A DNA stretch of 47,074 bases from Diplocarpon mali (lineage: Eukaryota > Ascomycota > Leotiomycetes > Helotiales > Drepanopezizaceae): contig JAENRP010000339.1 in the NCBI GenBank assembly GCA_024741835.1, positions 1 through 47,074 on the forward strand, given 5' to 3'. The notes beneath the pieces were generated by a model that made no database searches, had not been told where the DNA came from, and was given only the letters and a program-made list of their open reading frames with translations. A program made the position numbers and the translations under genes. Positions 22,880-34,272 of this stretch are shown in pieces. Each line of letters begins with the position of its first letter. Position 1 is the first letter of the stretch.

Positions 22880-23575
22880 ACAACCTTTAGGACTCTTAAT
22901 TATTATCTACTAAAGCTCTTAAGCTAAGCTTATTTAATATATTTGGCAAATCCTTAATAGTTGTATTAGCTATTAAAGTAGAAGTAGACAAATCGGTTGA
23001 AGGAGTATAGGGGGCTATTCTTACGTATTTAATAAGTGTCTTTTAAATCGCTATTTCGATGCCTTTGCTCTTAAAGTAAAGCTTTAAATCGTCGAACTAT
23101 TATTACCAGTTCTTTTAAGAGAGTTAGAGGTCTCTAGGTCTAGTATTTCGATCGGAATCAGAAGCTATTGCCGTTTCGAATAGAATTGCATTAAAATCAA
23201 ATAAATTAAATGGTTAAGGGCACTCCTTCTGTCGAAAAGTCGAAATGATTAAATAGCAGGTATTATAGAAGTATTAAATAGGGAGGAAGTCCTTTTGTCG
23301 AAAAGGGTTTTTAGGCTATAACGCAGGGAATTATACCTCTTATAAAATATAGTAAAGTAAGGAATCATACCTCTTGCAGTACTAAAGGGTTATAAAGCAA
23401 GGAATCATACCTCTTGCAATATAGGTTAGCTAAATAAGGAATCATACCTCCTATTCGCCGATTGCTCGCCTTTTACTATTAGTCTCGTTCAACTTCCTAC
23501 TAATAGTTATAGCGCAAGTGCTTTCTAAGAGAAGTCAATAATCTATTATCGGTCTAGCTAGGACTTATAACCTAT
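22880..23575 (-). mobile_element. Leader and gag N-terminus of a second copia-B copy
   Basis: A direct near-repeat of 22010-22692, including the leader subrepeats (23310-23460) and primer site (23561-23573). It is the 5' end of the element whose LTR is at 23576. The rest of its gag and pol is missing; its 3' end is probably the piece at 16332-16695. Confidence 0.85.
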
Positions 23576-23764
23576 TAAGCTTAAGTGAGTCGGCGCAATA
23601 GGTAATGGAAACTTCTAAAGGTCGATGGTCGATATATTAGTAAGAGTTAAAGAAGGAAGGTTACCCCTTTCTTCCTTATAACTATATACGTATCGATATC
23701 CTATTGACTAAGCAATAGGGTCATATGATAATACATCAGAGTGATGGCTGTATCACCCATCTCA
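23576..23764 (-). repeat. Copia-B LTR, 5' LTR of the split copy
   Basis: 189 bp and the least mutated copy at its outer end (plus-strand reading GATGGCTGTATCACCCATCTCA over the last bases, in two parts GATGGCTGTATC and ACCCATCTCA). It is therefore the best guide to the original LTR terminus TGAGATGGG. Confidence 0.9.
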
Positions 23765-23823
23765 ATATAAATAAGGGTTAGCTAGGCTTTAAATAAAGCC
23801 TATTTCTATTAAAGTAGAGCTAT
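23765..23823 (-). mobile_element. 59-bp scrap of copia-B reverse transcriptase
   Basis: It matches 18225-18282 (AAGGGTTAGCTAGGCTTTAA and AAAGTAGAGCTAT). A third copia-B copy was therefore here before the split copy (left) and gypsy-C (right) arrived. Confidence 0.75.
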
Positions 23824-24078
23824 TGTGGAGACCTGAGATGGATAGGTCTCGTGATATATATCATATAATAGGGCAGGGCCGATAGGAGGATAAAAAGGGC
23901 CTCTTCTGTATATAGAGACAAGCGCGTATCGCTATAGTACTGAATATACCTTATACTTAGGACTTATTCCTAATATCTTATTTAAGAGAGCCCGCTTATA
24001 GTACTTCCTTTTATTTTTAGGTCTTCCCTTAGGCCTATTCTTATATTATCCCCCCTTTGATTTATATTAATAACCTAC
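23824..24078 (+). repeat. 5' LTR of gypsy-C (end uncertain)
   Basis: It starts TGTGGAGACC, directly abutting copia-B DNA. GAGACCT (23828-23834) pairs with AGGTCTC (23844-23850) in a hairpin. A TATA-like GGATAAAAAGGGCC lies near 23900. Low RIP over the first 120 bp. Without a 3' LTR to compare, the inner end is only estimated. Confidence 0.6.
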
Positions 24079-24769
24079 GCAGGGACTGATTTCTTAAGAT
24101 TTCCGTCCTTATATAACCTTATTAATCTCTTAGTTCGCAGATAAGAGACCGGCCTTTGAAAAATACATCTTTAAAACACTTTTAGCATTTTGATTAACTT
24201 TAAAAACCTGATCCTTAATTACCTAGTTACTTAAAACTATCGATTTTCATTTAGCAACTATTAATAACCTTAGATTTTCCCTTTTTAGCTCTACTTTGAA
24301 AAACCCCTATTTTTTCTCTTTAACTTTAAGATTCTCGGAATTTTCGGCTTTCTAATATAAAAAGTTTAATAAACCCTATAATAGCAATTTCAAATAGTAG
24401 TAGTTTTAAGTACTTAAGTAATACTAAGCGCAAACTTTAATCGGAAGTGCCTCCTTAGAATCTTTAGAAATCCGAATTTAATAATTCAGCTGCCTCGGCT
24501 TAATAAAACTTTAAAAACTGCCTTAGAATCGTCTCTAGAGACCCCTTTATTCTAAGGACTAATAGGAATTGGCCTAAAGGCTAAGAAGAATCTTAAATAT
24601 AAACCTTATCTTAGAAATTAGTCTTAGATTAAGTAAACCTTATCTTATTATAATTAGTCGCAACGCTCTTATTAGCTATTTAGCACTTAATTAGAATCTC
24701 TTAGCAAACTTGAATTAAACTTTTAGCAGAATTCGGAATTCTACTCCTAAGCTTGGCCTATAAGTAAGA
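24079..24769 (+). other. Gypsy-C leader or gag N-terminus
   Basis: About 690 bp of AT-rich DNA between the putative LTR and the recognisable gag. It contains one palindrome at 24743-24765 but no readable domain. Confidence 0.5.
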
Positions 24770-25391
24770 AGATAAAAAGACATCTTTAAATAACTTAAAG
24801 CCACTACCTACTTTCTTAATATCAATACTTAAAAACACTAAAAATAATAATAACTTTAAACTTTTTACTAATCCTTTATCTAAATCTTTTCAAACTTATC
24901 TTAATCACTTTAAGATTGACTTAGATTTTGAATATTCTTTAAGCCCTTTTGAATTTCGAAGTACTCCTCTTAGCAATCAATCTTATAATATCAAAGCTTC
25001 CCCTTTACCTCTTATAGATTCTATTAACTTAGACGGTTAGTATAAAACGATAATAGCCGCATTTAGGGCTATTACTAATCACTTTCCCCTCCTTAGTTCC
25101 TCTAGCACTCTTTACTTTATAAGTGCTAATATTATTAATTTCCTTAAGTAATATAAGGAAACTTATTACAATTTTAATATTATATAAGAGGATATAATTT
25201 CTCAACTCCTTTACTACTATAATTATATAAGTAAAGATATTATTAAATCGCTCCTTAAATAGAAAACGCATAGTTTATAAGAACTCCTTATTAAGGCTCT
25301 TAAGTCTGAAATCCAAGAATTTAATAAATAGCAGATTTGCGATACTTTGGCTTTCTTAAAGGAATTTATTCTAATCACTTAAACTCCTAAG
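24770..25391 (+). pseudogene. Gypsy-C gag, part 1
   Basis: The plus-strand frame with TAA/TAG reads YFISANIINFLKxYKETYY, ELLIKALKSEIQEFNK and then TLAFLKEFILIT. This resembles the fungal gag region with a small FDGxNVxxFLxxYE-type start and an EFKxxDxxQQ-type helix. The frame continues on the far side of gypsy-B at 31811 (TPKE joined to LKNYYRTFTRISNTL), which confirms the split. The minus-strand ORF at 25029-25271 is a shadow. Confidence 0.8.
25387..25391. repeat. Target-site duplication of gypsy-B, left
   Basis: CTAAG directly before the 5' LTR, identical to 31806-31810. Confidence 0.93.
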
Positions 25392-25698
25392 TGTAACGGC
25401 TGCACCTCCACTTAGTGCAATTACCTAGGAGTACGGCGTTTTAAGGTTTTGCAATCTCGATTCGATGCAGGATTATTTCGAATTGACCCTAAAGGTATAA
25501 AAGGATATTTTTGCATAATATTATATAAACGGACAAAGAGCCTTAAGCTGCTTATATATATAAGGAAGAAGGGCTCTCCTTTAAAAAGGGCTCTTTAACT
25601 TCTTTATTTCCTTTGTATTAAACCTATAGAATACGCCTTTTGCACTACTTCTTGCTCTTATACTTAATCTCGCACTTTAGCGGTTCTATATTATTATA
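25392..25698 (+). repeat. 5' LTR of gypsy-B
   Basis: It starts TGTAACGG and ends TTATTATA (from TCGTTACA), giving 7-bp inverted ends with TGTAACG. By eye it differs from the 3' LTR at about 30 positions, all transitions, with no indel. Most of the T/A states are in this copy, especially over its last 100 bp. Confidence 0.95.
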
Positions 25699-26006
25699 TT
25701 AAATAAAGAAGTTCTTCTCTACTAGGGATAGCTTTTAATAATATCCTACCCCTTTTGAAAATCGATTCGCAGTTATTTCGACTTTCGATAGAGTTAGGAT
25801 TTTAAAGATCTCTTAGACGAACTAGGAGCTTAAGTGTAGCTTATTAATTAGTATAATCGAAGAACGCTTTCATTAGCCGGATTTTCTTAACTACTCCTTT
25901 TATAGAAGTACTATAGGCAGAAGTTAAGAGAGCACTATACTATTAGAACCCTTTTTCTACAGAACTCCTTTTTAACCGAATCCCTACCGAAACTAAAATC
26001 GGTAAA
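25699..26006 (+). other. Gypsy-B leader
   Basis: About 300 bp of RIP-mutated leader between LTR and the first gag ATG. The primer site should start at 25699 but is not recognisable. Confidence 0.6.
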
Positions 26007-27330
26007 ATGAATTCCTTATTAGTCGGAAGTTAGCAAATACAAAATATACCCAGTTCGTTTAAGGAACTAGCTTCTATAGGGAGTACCCCTACCCTAGCCC
26101 CTAGGGCCGGACCTTCCTCTACTGCTAAGGGCAAGAGATAATAATACTATAGCTAAGCTAATTAAGATAAACGAGACTTTTCGAACCCAAATGTCTTATA
26201 AGAAATAGTCTTAGGTTTAAAGGAATCCTTATAATACTAAGATTAATCTAATTGATAATTATAAAGTAAGATTAGTAGGATTGCTTAAGCTATCTTTAGC
26301 TTAAAGACCCTAGTTTATTAAAGCTAAGAGACAGCTTAGCGCATATATTAGATTACTAAGCGAGAATCCACCTACCTTTAAGAGACCTAGCCTCCTTTAG
26401 AAGTTGATACAGATATAAAATGGCTAAAAATTCAGCTAATTGAAAAGATCACCCCCTTTAATAATAGGACTTCCCTAATATATAAGCAGTAGTTAGCTTT
26501 AATCTAAGACTAATTATAAGTTAATGCTAACCTATATTCGAATAAGCGAGCTCGCTAAGCCTTTATTTAAAGATCTACTATAGGATAAGTTTAAATGTAC
26601 CTTAAACCCTAGTACCTTTTAAAGACTAACCCCTTTCGGAACTATTAAGAAATAGTAAAACTGCTAAGTAGTTACTTTTTAACTAGCTAAGAGGTAGACT
26701 TATTTCAATCCACCTTCTACTACCTTTATATAAGAGAAGCTAGTTATTTTAAAGAAACTTTCCCTTAGTTTCAAGCCTGATTCTAATCTGCTGCGATTTA
26801 AAGAGAGGTCTTAAGATTTAAGTAGTTCTTCTTTATATAGAATAAGATTACCCTTTAGCTTAAAGTTACCTATACCTTAGCTAAGGCCTTTTAAGAGAAG
26901 GATTATACTATTATAATTAACTAATTAAACGCCTTTAATGCCGAACGCTAAAGCAACTAACTTCTTAATCCTTCGATTAAAAGTAAGGCAATCCTAGTAT
27001 TATACTAAAAGATATCCGATTCGCTCTTTAATAAGACCGCTCGCGGTCCGAGCGCTGGAAGTACCACCTGAGTTTCTAAAATACTAGCCCTAAAGCCAAT
27101 TACCCCTTTTTGCTAAGATACGCCAGCTAAGGCTAGTTCTCCTACTTTACCCTTTAAGCAAGCTACCTACTAGACCTATAGTAAAACTAGTTATTATAAG
27201 ACTAAGTGCCCTTTTATAAGTAAGATTAATACCTTAGAAGATATAAAGGAATCTGATCCGATTTTAGACTTAATTAAGAATAGGATTAAAATAAAGGAAG
27301 ATTAGGAAAATAAAGAGGCCTAGGAAAAGA
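26007..27330 (+). pseudogene. Gypsy-B gag (broken)
   Basis: The frame starts at ATG 26007 (MNSLLVGS), followed by a Pro/Ser/Gly-rich N-terminus (STPTLAPRAGPSSTAKGKR) and then helical stretches such as TYTLAKAFxEKDYTIIIN near 26870. A knuckle-like SYYKTKCPF lies at about 27185-27220, with only one Cys left. Gag would form the particle. Stops are TAA/TAG only. The Gag/Pol junction is not defined. Confidence 0.7.
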
Positions 27331-27339
27331 CTTTTACTT

Positions 27340-30300
27340 AAGCTTGCAAAAGTGCAACTTATTAAAGCTAGATCTTAACTCTTTAATAAAAGGGAAGCAA
27401 TTCCTAACCTCTTATACTATTAGTATAAATAGACTTAGAGTATTATTATTAGCTTTAGTAAATACTAAAGCCTTTAATTACCTATTTTTAAATTGTTCCC
27501 TTTTTATACATCTTTTAAGAGCGATTGGCTTTAAAATTCTTCCTCTTTTAGCCTTTATTCCTATCTATAGATTTTAAAATACTATTTGCGCATAAGCTAT
27601 ATACTATATACGCTTTTATTTAATAATTGATAGAAGGTGTATTTATAACTGCCCTTAGGTTATTCTTAACCTAAGCTAGCGTAATACTATTATTAGAGTC
27701 AAATAGATGCGCTAATTCCAACTTAAACTTAACCTAAAGGAAAACTAATTTATATAGCCTTTATATTACCTCTTATCTCCTCGATTTATAAAGGAAATCG
27801 TTATTCATCTTTCCCCTTTTAAAGGACTTCGGATTCGATCTGATTATTAAGCTGATATTAACTATAGAGAATAGGAAATAGCTATAAATAAAGCTTAATA
27901 GATTAATAGAAGATAGTCTTATATTAATTGAATAGTCTTAGCTAGGCGCAAAATCCCTATTGCTATTATTAGGCCAGCGCCCTTGCTAATAATTAAGCTA
28001 GATCTAGGAAAATAGTCTAATATAAATTGACTATAATCTGACCCTATTTGCAAATGCCTTAAAGTAGTAGTTCCTATTTATAAAATTAGTACTAATGCCT
28101 TTTATTATAATATAAAATATAAAGAGACTGAGTTCTTTTAAACTAGTATTTATAAAATAGATAGGATTCTAAAGGAAAGATATAAGCCTAAGAATCCTAA
28201 TATTAAAAAGCTAATTAACAATCGACTTTTAAAATAGTACTAATCTTTAAGATAAGCCTTTTTAAAAAGGGATACGGATACCCTCCTTCCCTATTAGTAC
28301 TACAATTATAAAATATAGCTAAAAGGGCCCTTGCCTAACGCCTATTCGCCCTTCTACTATCAATCTACTAAGGAGCTTAAGATTATAAAGGAGTACTTAC
28401 TTAAGAATTTAGATAAAGGCTTTATCAAGATAAGTACTAGCCCCTTTGCTTCGCTAGTGCTATTTATAAAGAAGGCTGATAGTAGCCTCCGACTTTGTAT
28501 AGATTACTAGAAGCTAAATGTACTAACTTAAAAGGACGCTTACCCGATTCCGAAGATAGACGAGCTTTTAGGATAAGTATCTAAAGCTAAGATTTTTATA
28601 AAGTTGAATATTCGAGCCGCTTTTAATTAGATACAAATGGACCTTGAATTAAAGGAATATACTACCTTTTAAATAAGGTATAGATCCTATAAATGTAAGG
28701 TTCTCCCATTTGGCCTCTATAATAGACCTAGTACTTATTAGTAGTATATAAATAATATTCTTTTAAATTACTTAGATGATTTTTATATAGTATATTTAAA
28801 TAACATTTTGATTTACTTTAAAAATGTTAAAGAGCACTAGGGCTATATCGAAAAGGTACTAAAACAACTCTTAAAGGCTAGCCTTTAAGCAGATATTAAG
28901 AAGTGCGAGTTCTATATTACTTATACTTAATATTTTAAATATATTCTAATAATAACTAGGATTGAACCAGACTTTGAAAAGGTTGAACTACTGCGCAATT
29001 AAAAGTATTTAAAAACTATTATTAGAGTGAAGTCCTACTTAGGATTTTACAAGTTCTACTAATAATTTATTTGCAACTTTAGGCTAATTGCTAAACCCCT
29101 TTTTATTCTGACCCGACCGATAGTGCCTTGGAATTAGACGGAAGAATACTGAATTACCTTTAAAAAGCTTTGTAAGCAGTTACTCTCGATTCAGCGGATT
29201 TACTATTTTAACCCTAACTTACTTATAAAGCTGGAAACTAATGCTTTTAATAGTATTATCGCTAGAGTACTTTCTTAGTAATACTCTAATAAGTAATAGT
29301 ACCTAATTAGCTTCTATTTGCATATACTATTTAGTTATAAACCTAATTAGGAAATATATAATAAGGAACTTTTTACTATTATAGAATCCTATTATAAATA
29401 GAGGCCTAAGCTTATATCACTTAAAGAGCAAGTCGATATTTACTTAGATTATCGCTCCCTTAAGTACTTTATAACTACTAAGGTTCTAATTGCAAAATAG
29501 TACTAATAGATGGAATTTTTATCTAACTTCAATTTTCGAATTGTATATACTCTTAGTAAAGACAACTAGAAGGCTAATATTCTTAGCCGCTAAGAGTAGG
29601 ATATACTAGTTTATAAATAAGCGAAGCTAAATAGCTAATCTTAGGTTTTACTTTCCCTTGCTTAGTTAGACCTTTAAATTAATACTAAACTAGCTGATAA
29701 ATTTCTCTCCGAATCTGCCGAAGGTACCCTTACCCTAATATCAACCGATACTTCCGATTCGACCTTAAATCGACCTAAGGATTCCTTTAATTTAATTAAA
29801 AAGCTTTATTAAGATAATTGCAAATCCTTTTAAAAGATTCGCACCGACCTCCTTAAGAACTACTTTTTAAAAGACGGATTGCTTTACTTTAAGGAGCGTC
29901 TCTGCGTATACTATAATACCCTTTTATATACTTATCTAATTTAAGAAGCTTATAACCAACCTTTAAGCGCGCACCCTAGTGGCTTAAAGACCTATTAGCT
30001 ACTTACTTTTAAATACTATTAGGTTAGGATAGGTTCGGATTGCAAAAGATTTATTGCAAACTATAGACCTTATCAATTCTCGCATTTAAAGATAACTAAA
30101 TAATAAGGCCTCTTATAGCCCCTCCCTATTCCTAACTATCCTATATAGCACTTATATATAGATTTTAAGGATTTTCCTCTTAATAAGCACAGTTTTAATC
30201 GAATCCTAGTTTTTATAAACCGACTTAGTAAAAGCGCTATTATAATCCTTTATTAAAAAGATATTAACGCTTAAGGAACTGCCCGATTATTCGTTTAATA

Positions 30301-31290
30301 GATATATCGATTCGGCTATACCCTAAAGACAATTACCTTAGACTGAGGCCCCTAATTCGTCTCCTTATTTTAAAGAGAGTTCTACCATATTATTAGTATT
30401 AAGATTAAACTCTCTATAGTATATTATAAGGAGACTGATAGCTAAACGGAGATTATAAACAAGTATATTAATTTAAAGCTATAGCCTTTTATTAATTACT
30501 ATTAAGATAATTAAAGTAAGCTAATTCTATTAATAGATTATATATAATCTACCCTCCTTTATACTTCTATTAGTATAACCTTATATTAGCTTAAGTATAG
30601 AGTTGCACCTTAGATAAGTTGGGATTAGATCTCTTTAAAATCATCTAGCCTATAAGAGAGATTAAACTAAGCAGAGGCTAAGCTAGTAGCAAAGAGGATG
30701 CACTTAGCTTAAGAAGTAGCAAAAGGCAATATAGAATGCGCTTAAGAGAAAATGCATAAGTCTATAAATTAATACTAAAAGGAGATTGATTAGAAACCTA
30801 AAGATATAGTCTACCTTTTGATAAAAAATCTTAAGAACTACCGCCTTAGTAGGAAACTGGCTAATTAATAGGATAGTCCTTTCGAGGTTCTTAAAAAGGT
30901 AGGCAATTTATATTAGATCAAGCTGCCTATAGGTTCTATAATATATAATATTTTCACGCTAGAGCTACTATTCAAAGATCCGCAGAACCCTTTACTAGGT
31001 TAAGAATAACCCTAGCCTACTATAGAAAAGATCGTAGGGCAAGAAGAGTATAAAGTATCTAAGATACTAAGTGTACGCCTATCTTAAGGAAAACTAAAGT
31101 ACTAAGTTAAATAGACTAGTTATAACCTTAATTTAAGTTAGTATCGCGCCTTAAATTTTGCAAGGTCCCTATATAAGATTCGCGACTTTTATTAGGCCAA
31201 TCCTATAAAGCCAGGACTACCTTAGAACCTATAAGCTTAGCTAAAGGCTTAGGAAAGTGGTATAGATAATTACAGTCACTTAGAAGATAA
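27340..31290 (+). pseudogene. Gypsy-B pol: protease, RT, RNase H, integrase, chromodomain (broken)
   Basis: Protease at 27344-27577 happens to be stop-free (77 codons): LLALVNTKAFNYLFLN, where the active-site DTG has become NTK. Reverse transcriptase at 28380-28960: LPFGLYNRPSTY, then YLNNILIYF (YLDD to YLNN), then ADIKKCEFYIT. RNase H at 29140-29640: LETNAFNSIIARVL-like and LDYRSLKYFITTK. Integrase at 29950-30700: TYxLLTFKYYxVRIGSDCKRFI, IDFKDFPLNKHSFNRILVF, and a DxGPQFVSLF block. Chromodomain at 31030-31230: EEYKVSKILSVRLSQGKLKY and then KIRDFYQANPIKPG. The C-terminus runs into the assembly gap. Confidence 0.92.
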
Positions 31291-31344
31291 TAGGCCAGAT
31301 GTGAAACAGGTTAGTAAATAAATCTAAAAATACAAATAAAAAAA

Positions 31345-31402
31345 NNNNNNNNNNNNNNNNNNNNNNNNNNNNNNNNNNNNNNNNNNNNNNNNNNNNNNNN
31401 NN
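31345..31402. other. Assembly gap of 58 N
   Basis: The gap lies in an A-rich stretch (AAATAAAAAAA before, AAAAAGAGAAAAA after), at the Lys-rich C-terminus of gypsy-B pol. The ORF crossing it at 31280-31462 on the minus strand is meaningless. Confidence 0.99.
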
Positions 31403-31460
31403 AAAAAGAGAAAAACAATGCGCTAAGTACGTCACCGTACGAAAATCATCGCGACCTACC

Positions 31461-31480
31461 AACGCTTGTAGGCAAGCGTT
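31461..31480 (+). other. Hairpin before the polypurine tract of gypsy-B
   Basis: AACGCTTG, loop TAGG, CAAGCGTT: a perfect 8-bp stem, free of RIP change, 3-4 bp before the AAAGGGGGGAGG tract. It matches gypsy-A in position and design but differs in sequence. Confidence 0.75.
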
Positions 31481-31498
31481 CTCAAAGGGGGGAGGTAG
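31481..31498 (+). other. Polypurine tract of gypsy-B
   Basis: CTCAAAGGGGGGAGGTAG directly before the 3' LTR. Confidence 0.9.
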
Positions 31499-31805
31499 TA
31501 TAACAGCTGCACCTCCACTTAGTGCAATTACCTAGGAGTACGGCGTTTTAAGGTTTCGCAATCTCGATTCGATGCAGGGTTATTTCGAATCGACCCTAAA
31601 GGTGCAAAAGGATATTCTTACATAATATCATATGAACGGATAAAGAGCCTTAAGCTGCTTATATATATAAGGAAGAAGGGCTCTCCCCTAAGGAGGGCTC
31701 TCTAACTTCTTCGTTTCCTTTGTATTAGACCTATAGAATACGCCTTTTGCACCACTTCTTGCTCCCATACTTGATCTCGCACTTCGGCGGTTCTGTGTCG
31801 TTACA
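31499..31805 (+). repeat. 3' LTR of gypsy-B
   Basis: It starts TATAACAG (from TGTAACGG) and ends TCGTTACA. It retains CpG and TpG sites that the 5' LTR has lost (for example CTGTGTCGTTACA at the end). The block CTCTCCCCTAAGGAGGG keeps a stem that is mutated in the 5' copy. Confidence 0.95.
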
Positions 31806-31810
31806 CTAAG
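31806..31810. repeat. Target-site duplication of gypsy-B, right
   Basis: CTAAG, identical to 25387-25391. Confidence 0.93.
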
Positions 31811-33200
31811 GAACTTAAGAACTACTATCGGACTTTTACTCGTATATCGAATACCTTAATCAGCTAGAAAATACTTAGCAAAGTTGAAAGAGGCCGCCTT
31901 TTCTTACTTAAATTACCTATTGACCTTTAAAATAAGATTATTAAGCATTTTAGGATTAATAAGCAAGACTCTATAACCTTCGCCTTATTTAAGGAATTCT
32001 CGGCCTTTGCTTTAAAATCAGATTTTAATAAAAGAACTATTAATATTATAAAGTAGGAAAAAGCCCCTACTCCCTCTTATACTAAAGACCTTAAGAGCCT
32101 GGTCTAAGAATACTCGAAAGCTCTGGAAGTTATAGAGAAGGCAAAGAAGAACTTAGTAATCATACCTTTCACTTGCGGGCCTAACTTAGGAGTAAGATCT
32201 AACCCTAGAATTAAGGAACTTGAAACCCAATTTGCAAAACTCCGAATCTAAAGCTTAAAAACTAAGATTAACAATCTCTTATAGGAAAAATAGTATATTT
32301 TCTAATTTAATAATAGGCAAAACTCAGCTATTATAAGCTAATATAGTAGTTCCTATTACCAGACTCCTGCTTCTTATCATTCGGAATAACCAGCTAATAT
32401 AAGAACTTAACAATTGACTAAAGAAGGAGAAATTGATCCTAATTAATACTCTATTAATATTAATATTATAGGGTACTAAGGGAATAGCAATAGAAGAAGA
32501 CTAACTTGCAACTTTTGCAATAATAAGAAACCTAACTGCCCTTTATATAAGTATTGTAATAATTGTCCTCTTTTCTATTGTTTTATTAATACTAAGGTCA
32601 TATATATTAATAAGTATAGGATGCTTTATATTAAAGATCCTAAGCTAAACGCTATCCTTATTAAAAAATACTAGAATCGTTTATAGCTATAGACTATTCG
32701 AATAATAATATATAGTATAAAGTAGGATAAGGATTTGGCCGAACGGAAGCGTATTATCGAAATCAACTCTAAGGTCCTAACTTATATATATATAAGTCTA
32801 GCTAGCAATCTACTTAAAGGAGTGCTTATTAACTAAACTTCGAATTAGACTACTACTAAAGTTAGAGGAATCTCTATTTTAAGGTAGGTTAATAATAATA
32901 TATTTACTAATATTAATGCTGCTTTTATATTTAAAAACCCTTAGAATACTTGGCGTCCTTCTAGATCTACCACTCCCTTAATACTAATAAAACTAGCTAA
33001 AGTCTAGAAATTAACGTATACAACTTAAGAATCTTAATATAGAGTTCAAATGCTAAAAGACACCTAATAATTTGGAACTATAGTAAATAAGGATAAAGCC
33101 GATATAGTAGACGAATTAATTAGAGATATAATAAATAAAGATGGCTCTAAGCTTAAAGATTAAGAAGTTGAAGTTATTACGCAGACCCTTAACCTTAAGC
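31811..33200 (+). pseudogene. Gypsy-C gag, part 2, with Cys-rich zinc region
   Basis: It resumes the gag frame: LKNYYRTFTRISNTL, LLKLPIDLxNKIIKHFRI, matching the fungal gag segment with YCRxFxxISxxL and FLxGLPxxLRxKI. At about 32505-32595 the frame is Cys-rich (TCNFCNNKKPNC, then YCNNCPLFYC), with its Cys codons spared. A region like the DUF4100 segment follows (DLAERKRIIEINSKVL and SLASNLLKGVL). One palindrome lies at 32171-32193, read as FTCGPNLGV in the gag frame. Confidence 0.8.
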
Positions 33201-34086
33201 GAAAGAGATAGATATTAAAATAGGAAAAATTCATTAATAAATACGCTAGTTTAACTGCAATTGAGAAAGCTATAGAGAATATTATAACTTAGCAAATTAA
33301 CCTTACGTTTAAAGACCTATTTAGTTTAATTAGACGCTTTAATAAAATGCTAGGAAAGTATATCCTAATTGCCTTTAAAGATTTGAATAATAATAAGGAA
33401 ATAGAAATTGTAATGTAAAAGAACTTTAAGAAGCACCTAGCCTTAATCAAATGTCTTTAGATTATAAAAGATAAAGGAACTTAAAGGTACTATAATATTA
33501 TAGCAATAGCTTTAATATCTTAGAATATCAATCGAAATTGTTTAGCAATTGTAATAAAAAGCCCTATTATTATTTATTCTATAGAAGAATTAGTTAAAGC
33601 AAAGGCTTTAATCGATTATAGTTTAAAAGTTAATATAATAATTAGAAAAGTGGTAGAAATAGCTCAATTGATAATTATTAGCGATCGATTCCTTATTTAT
33701 TCGACTATCTCTAGATCGAAATACAATTTTAATAAATAGGTGAAAAACGTAAAGGTTAGAGTTAAAGGAATTGTTAATTATACTAACTTTCTAATAATAG
33801 AGAATTCTTCAAATGATATTCTTTTAAAAATGCCCTTTATTTTAAAATCTTAGCTAACATTTAATTATCTTAAAGATAGTCTTATAAAAGCTAGTCTTTA
33901 GAATATAGATCGATCTTTAGAAGGATAAATAGTTATTACAAGAGATATAGCCGAATTTTAAAATAAGGTTTTAGGAAACGATTAGCTAATATAAGGGCTA
34001 GGCTTAATGCTAGTAAAAGAAGGCACTTAGTAAGGAGTTATAGCAAAAGAAAGGTAAGTTTGCCGATTTTAAATAATAGCGATTTA

Positions 34087-34272
34087 ACTCGCAGTCTTAG
34101 ACTAAGAGTCAAATCTGGAATTTTAAAGAATAGTGCAATTAGCGTTTTATCAGCTTAATAATTAAGAAAAAAAGAAAAATAAGATAAAGAAGAGAGTTTA
34201 TTTTACAAATTTCGATAATTTACTAATCATTTTAAAAAACCTAAAAACCACTTATAGGCCGGACCTGCAAGT
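34087..34272. repeat. Two 23-bp palindromes between protease and RT of gypsy-C
   Basis: Copies at 34087-34109 (reads LTRSLRLRVKS) and 34250-34272 (reads TTYRPDLxVK, with a TTGC-free GGCCGGACC core). Their 163-bp distance is not a multiple of three, so a frame change lies between them or this linker is noncoding. Confidence 0.83.

Larger units (their letters stand above)
25392..31805 (+). mobile_element. Gypsy-B: full-length chromodomain Ty3/Gypsy element
   Basis: A 6.4-kb element with two 307-bp LTRs of identical length, a 5-bp target duplication, gag, protease, RT, RNase H, integrase and chromodomain in order, and a polypurine tract. It is the clearest complete insertion in the window. It interrupts the gypsy-C gag and is therefore younger than gypsy-C. 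A 58-base assembly gap lies near its 3' end. Confidence 0.96.

Noticed and set aside
27344..27577. Plus-strand 77-residue ORF as an independent gene
   Set aside because: It is the stop-free protease segment of gypsy-B pol, with DTG changed to NTK; it was kept as part of that pseudogene.
31280..31462. Minus-strand ORF across the N run
   Set aside because: It includes unknown bases and lies antisense to the end of gypsy-B pol.
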